Assembly (NCBI GenBank): GCA_030824255.1
Contig: JAVBYB010000551.1
Location: 1-5,087 of the forward strand
DNA length: 5,087 nucleotides
Reading direction: 5' to 3'
Source: a bacterium
GTDB lineage: Bacteria; Pseudomonadota; Alphaproteobacteria; Caulobacterales; Hyphomonadaceae
Part shown: one piece after another, positions 4,280 to 5,087 of the stretch
How the letters are laid out: each line of letters starts with the position of its first letter
Position numbering within the stretch: the stretch's first letter is position 1
Translations under genes and position numbers: made by a program
Notes under the pieces: generated by a model
Told to the model about the DNA's origin: nothing
What the model saw: only the letters and a program-made list of their open reading frames with translations
The model's database searches: none

Positions 4280-5087
4280 ATGTCCGCGCAGGCCCAATCC
4301 ACCCGCAAGACCGTGAGGGACATCGCCGCCGCGAAGGGCGGTACGCCCCTCGTATGCCTGACGGCTTATACCGCCCCGATGGCCGCCCTGATGGACGAGC
4401 GCTGCGACCTCCTGCTGGTTGGCGACAGCGTCGGCATGGTCGTCCATGGCCTGCCGACCACCGTGGGCGTCACGCTGGAGATGATGATCCTGCACGGGCA
4501 GGCGGTCATGCGCGCCTCGAAGCTGGCGTTTGTCGTGGTCGACATGCCCTTCGGCTCCTACGAGGCCAGCCTTGAGCAGGCCTTCATGAACGCGTCCCGA
4601 ATCATGAGGGAAACCGGCTGTCAGGCCGTGAAGATCGAGGCCGGCGAGTACGCCGCCGCCACCGTCCGCCATCTGGTCGACCGCGGCATCCCGGTCATGG
4701 CCCATGTCGGGCTGCGTCCGCAGGCAACCAACGTGGACGGCGGCTTCAAGGCCAAAGGCCGCACAGACGCCGAACGCAACCGGGTCATCGCCGAAGCGGC
4801 CGCCGCCGACGCCGCTGGCTGCTTCGCCATGGTGATCGAGGGCGTGGCTGAGGACCTCGCCGCCCAGATCACCCGCCAGGTTTCATGCCCTACCGTGGGC
4901 ATTGGCGCCTCCGCCTCCTGCGACGGCCAGATCCTGGTCACGGACGACATGCTGGGCATGTTCGACTGGACCCCCCGATTCGTCCGCCGCTACGCCGATC
5001 TTCGCAATTCCATCGCTTCTGCGGTGGACGGCTATGCCAGCGATGTCCGCGCCCGGACCTTCCCGGGCGACAAAGAGATCTACACCC
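4280..5087 (+). CDS. panB: 3-methyl-2-oxobutanoate hydroxymethyltransferase (ketopantoate hydroxymethyltransferase), 3' end cut by window
   Basis: PanB transfers a hydroxymethyl group from 5,10-methylene-tetrahydrofolate to 2-oxoisovalerate, giving ketopantoate, the first committed step of pantothenate and coenzyme A synthesis in the cytoplasm. The frame runs 269 residues to the window edge without a stop. E. coli PanB has 264, so only the extreme C-terminus is likely missing. All expected active-site residues are visible: Asp49 in G-D-S-V-G-M and Asp88 in V-D-M-P-F-G-S-Y (Mg binding), Lys118 in V-K-I-E-A-G, His142 in A-H-V-G-L-R-P-Q, and Glu187 in V-I-E-G-V. They align with E. coli Asp45, Asp84, Lys112, His136 and Glu181. 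The late motif G-I-G-A-x3-C-D-G-Q-I-L-V (207-220) is also intact. AAAGGA (4268-4273) is a good Shine-Dalgarno, six bases before the ATG. panC often follows panB, but it would lie outside the window. Confidence 0.97.
   Translation, partial: MSAQAQSTRKTVRDIAAAKGGTPLVCLTAYTAPMAALMDERCDLLLVGDSVGMVVHGLPTTVGVTLEMMILHGQAVMRASKLAFVVVDMPFGSYEASLEQAFMNASRIMRETGCQAVKIEAGEYAAATVRHLVDRGIPVMAHVGLRPQATNVDGGFKAKGRTDAERNRVIAEAAAADAAGCFAMVIEGVAEDLAAQITRQVSCPTVGIGASASCDGQILVTDDMLGMFDWTPRFVRRYADLRNSIASAVDGYASDVRARTFPGDKEIYT

Noticed and set aside
4189..4575. Plus-strand frame starting at TTG 4189
   Set aside because: It runs out of frame through the start of panB, whose motifs and Shine-Dalgarno are unambiguous.
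3977..4705. Long minus-strand open frame (242 codons) opposite the NnrU and panB genes
   Set aside because: It spans two well-recognised plus-strand genes. Its product has low-complexity His/Gly/Arg composition typical of an antisense shadow in GC-rich DNA.

Overview
The window reads as an ordinary stretch of a GC-rich alphaproteobacterial chromosome. Closest in feel are the Caulobacterales/Hyphomonadaceae-like lineages (inference from gene families, GC-rich wobble positions and GANTC sites upstream of genes; no rRNA or other marker gene is present to fix the taxon). It contains seven protein genes, two of them cut by the window edges. There are no RNA genes, insertion sequences, CRISPR arrays or phage genes, and no gene-free stretch longer than 300 bases.

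Layout. (1) 1-748, minus strand: the first 249 residues of a MASE1-like multipass membrane sensor whose output domain lies outside the window. (2) 749-911: a divergent control region with two clear inverted repeats; one surrounds the Shine-Dalgarno of the sensor gene. (3) 912-1268: a YffB/Spx-type ArsC-fold reductase. (4) 1458-1988 and 2057-2806: two exported proteins in tandem, a glycine-zipper (17 kDa surface antigen type) outer-membrane lipoprotein and a periplasmic ClpP/crotonase-fold protein. They are preceded by a tandem 11-bp-period repeat that also fits the alphaproteobacterial LexA half-site spacing GAAC-N7-GAAC. (5) 2943-3419: a small, highly charged coiled-coil protein of the DUF6481 type. 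It has a structured 136-base upstream region and a textbook intrinsic terminator, so it looks like a self-contained transcription unit. (6) 3587-4177: an NnrU-family six-helix membrane protein. (7) 4280-5087: panB, ketopantoate hydroxymethyltransferase, complete except for the extreme C-terminus.

The genes do not form one pathway. The best-supported functional pairing is the lipoprotein plus the periplasmic ClpP-like protein, which are co-directional, 68 bases apart and both aimed at the cell envelope. The most interesting non-coding signals are the leader of the DUF6481 gene, where one G-rich segment can form either of two mutually exclusive stems, the dyad enclosing the sensor gene's ribosome binding site, and the tandem repeat in front of the lipoprotein gene. 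I found no clear evidence of a wholly new multi-gene system.
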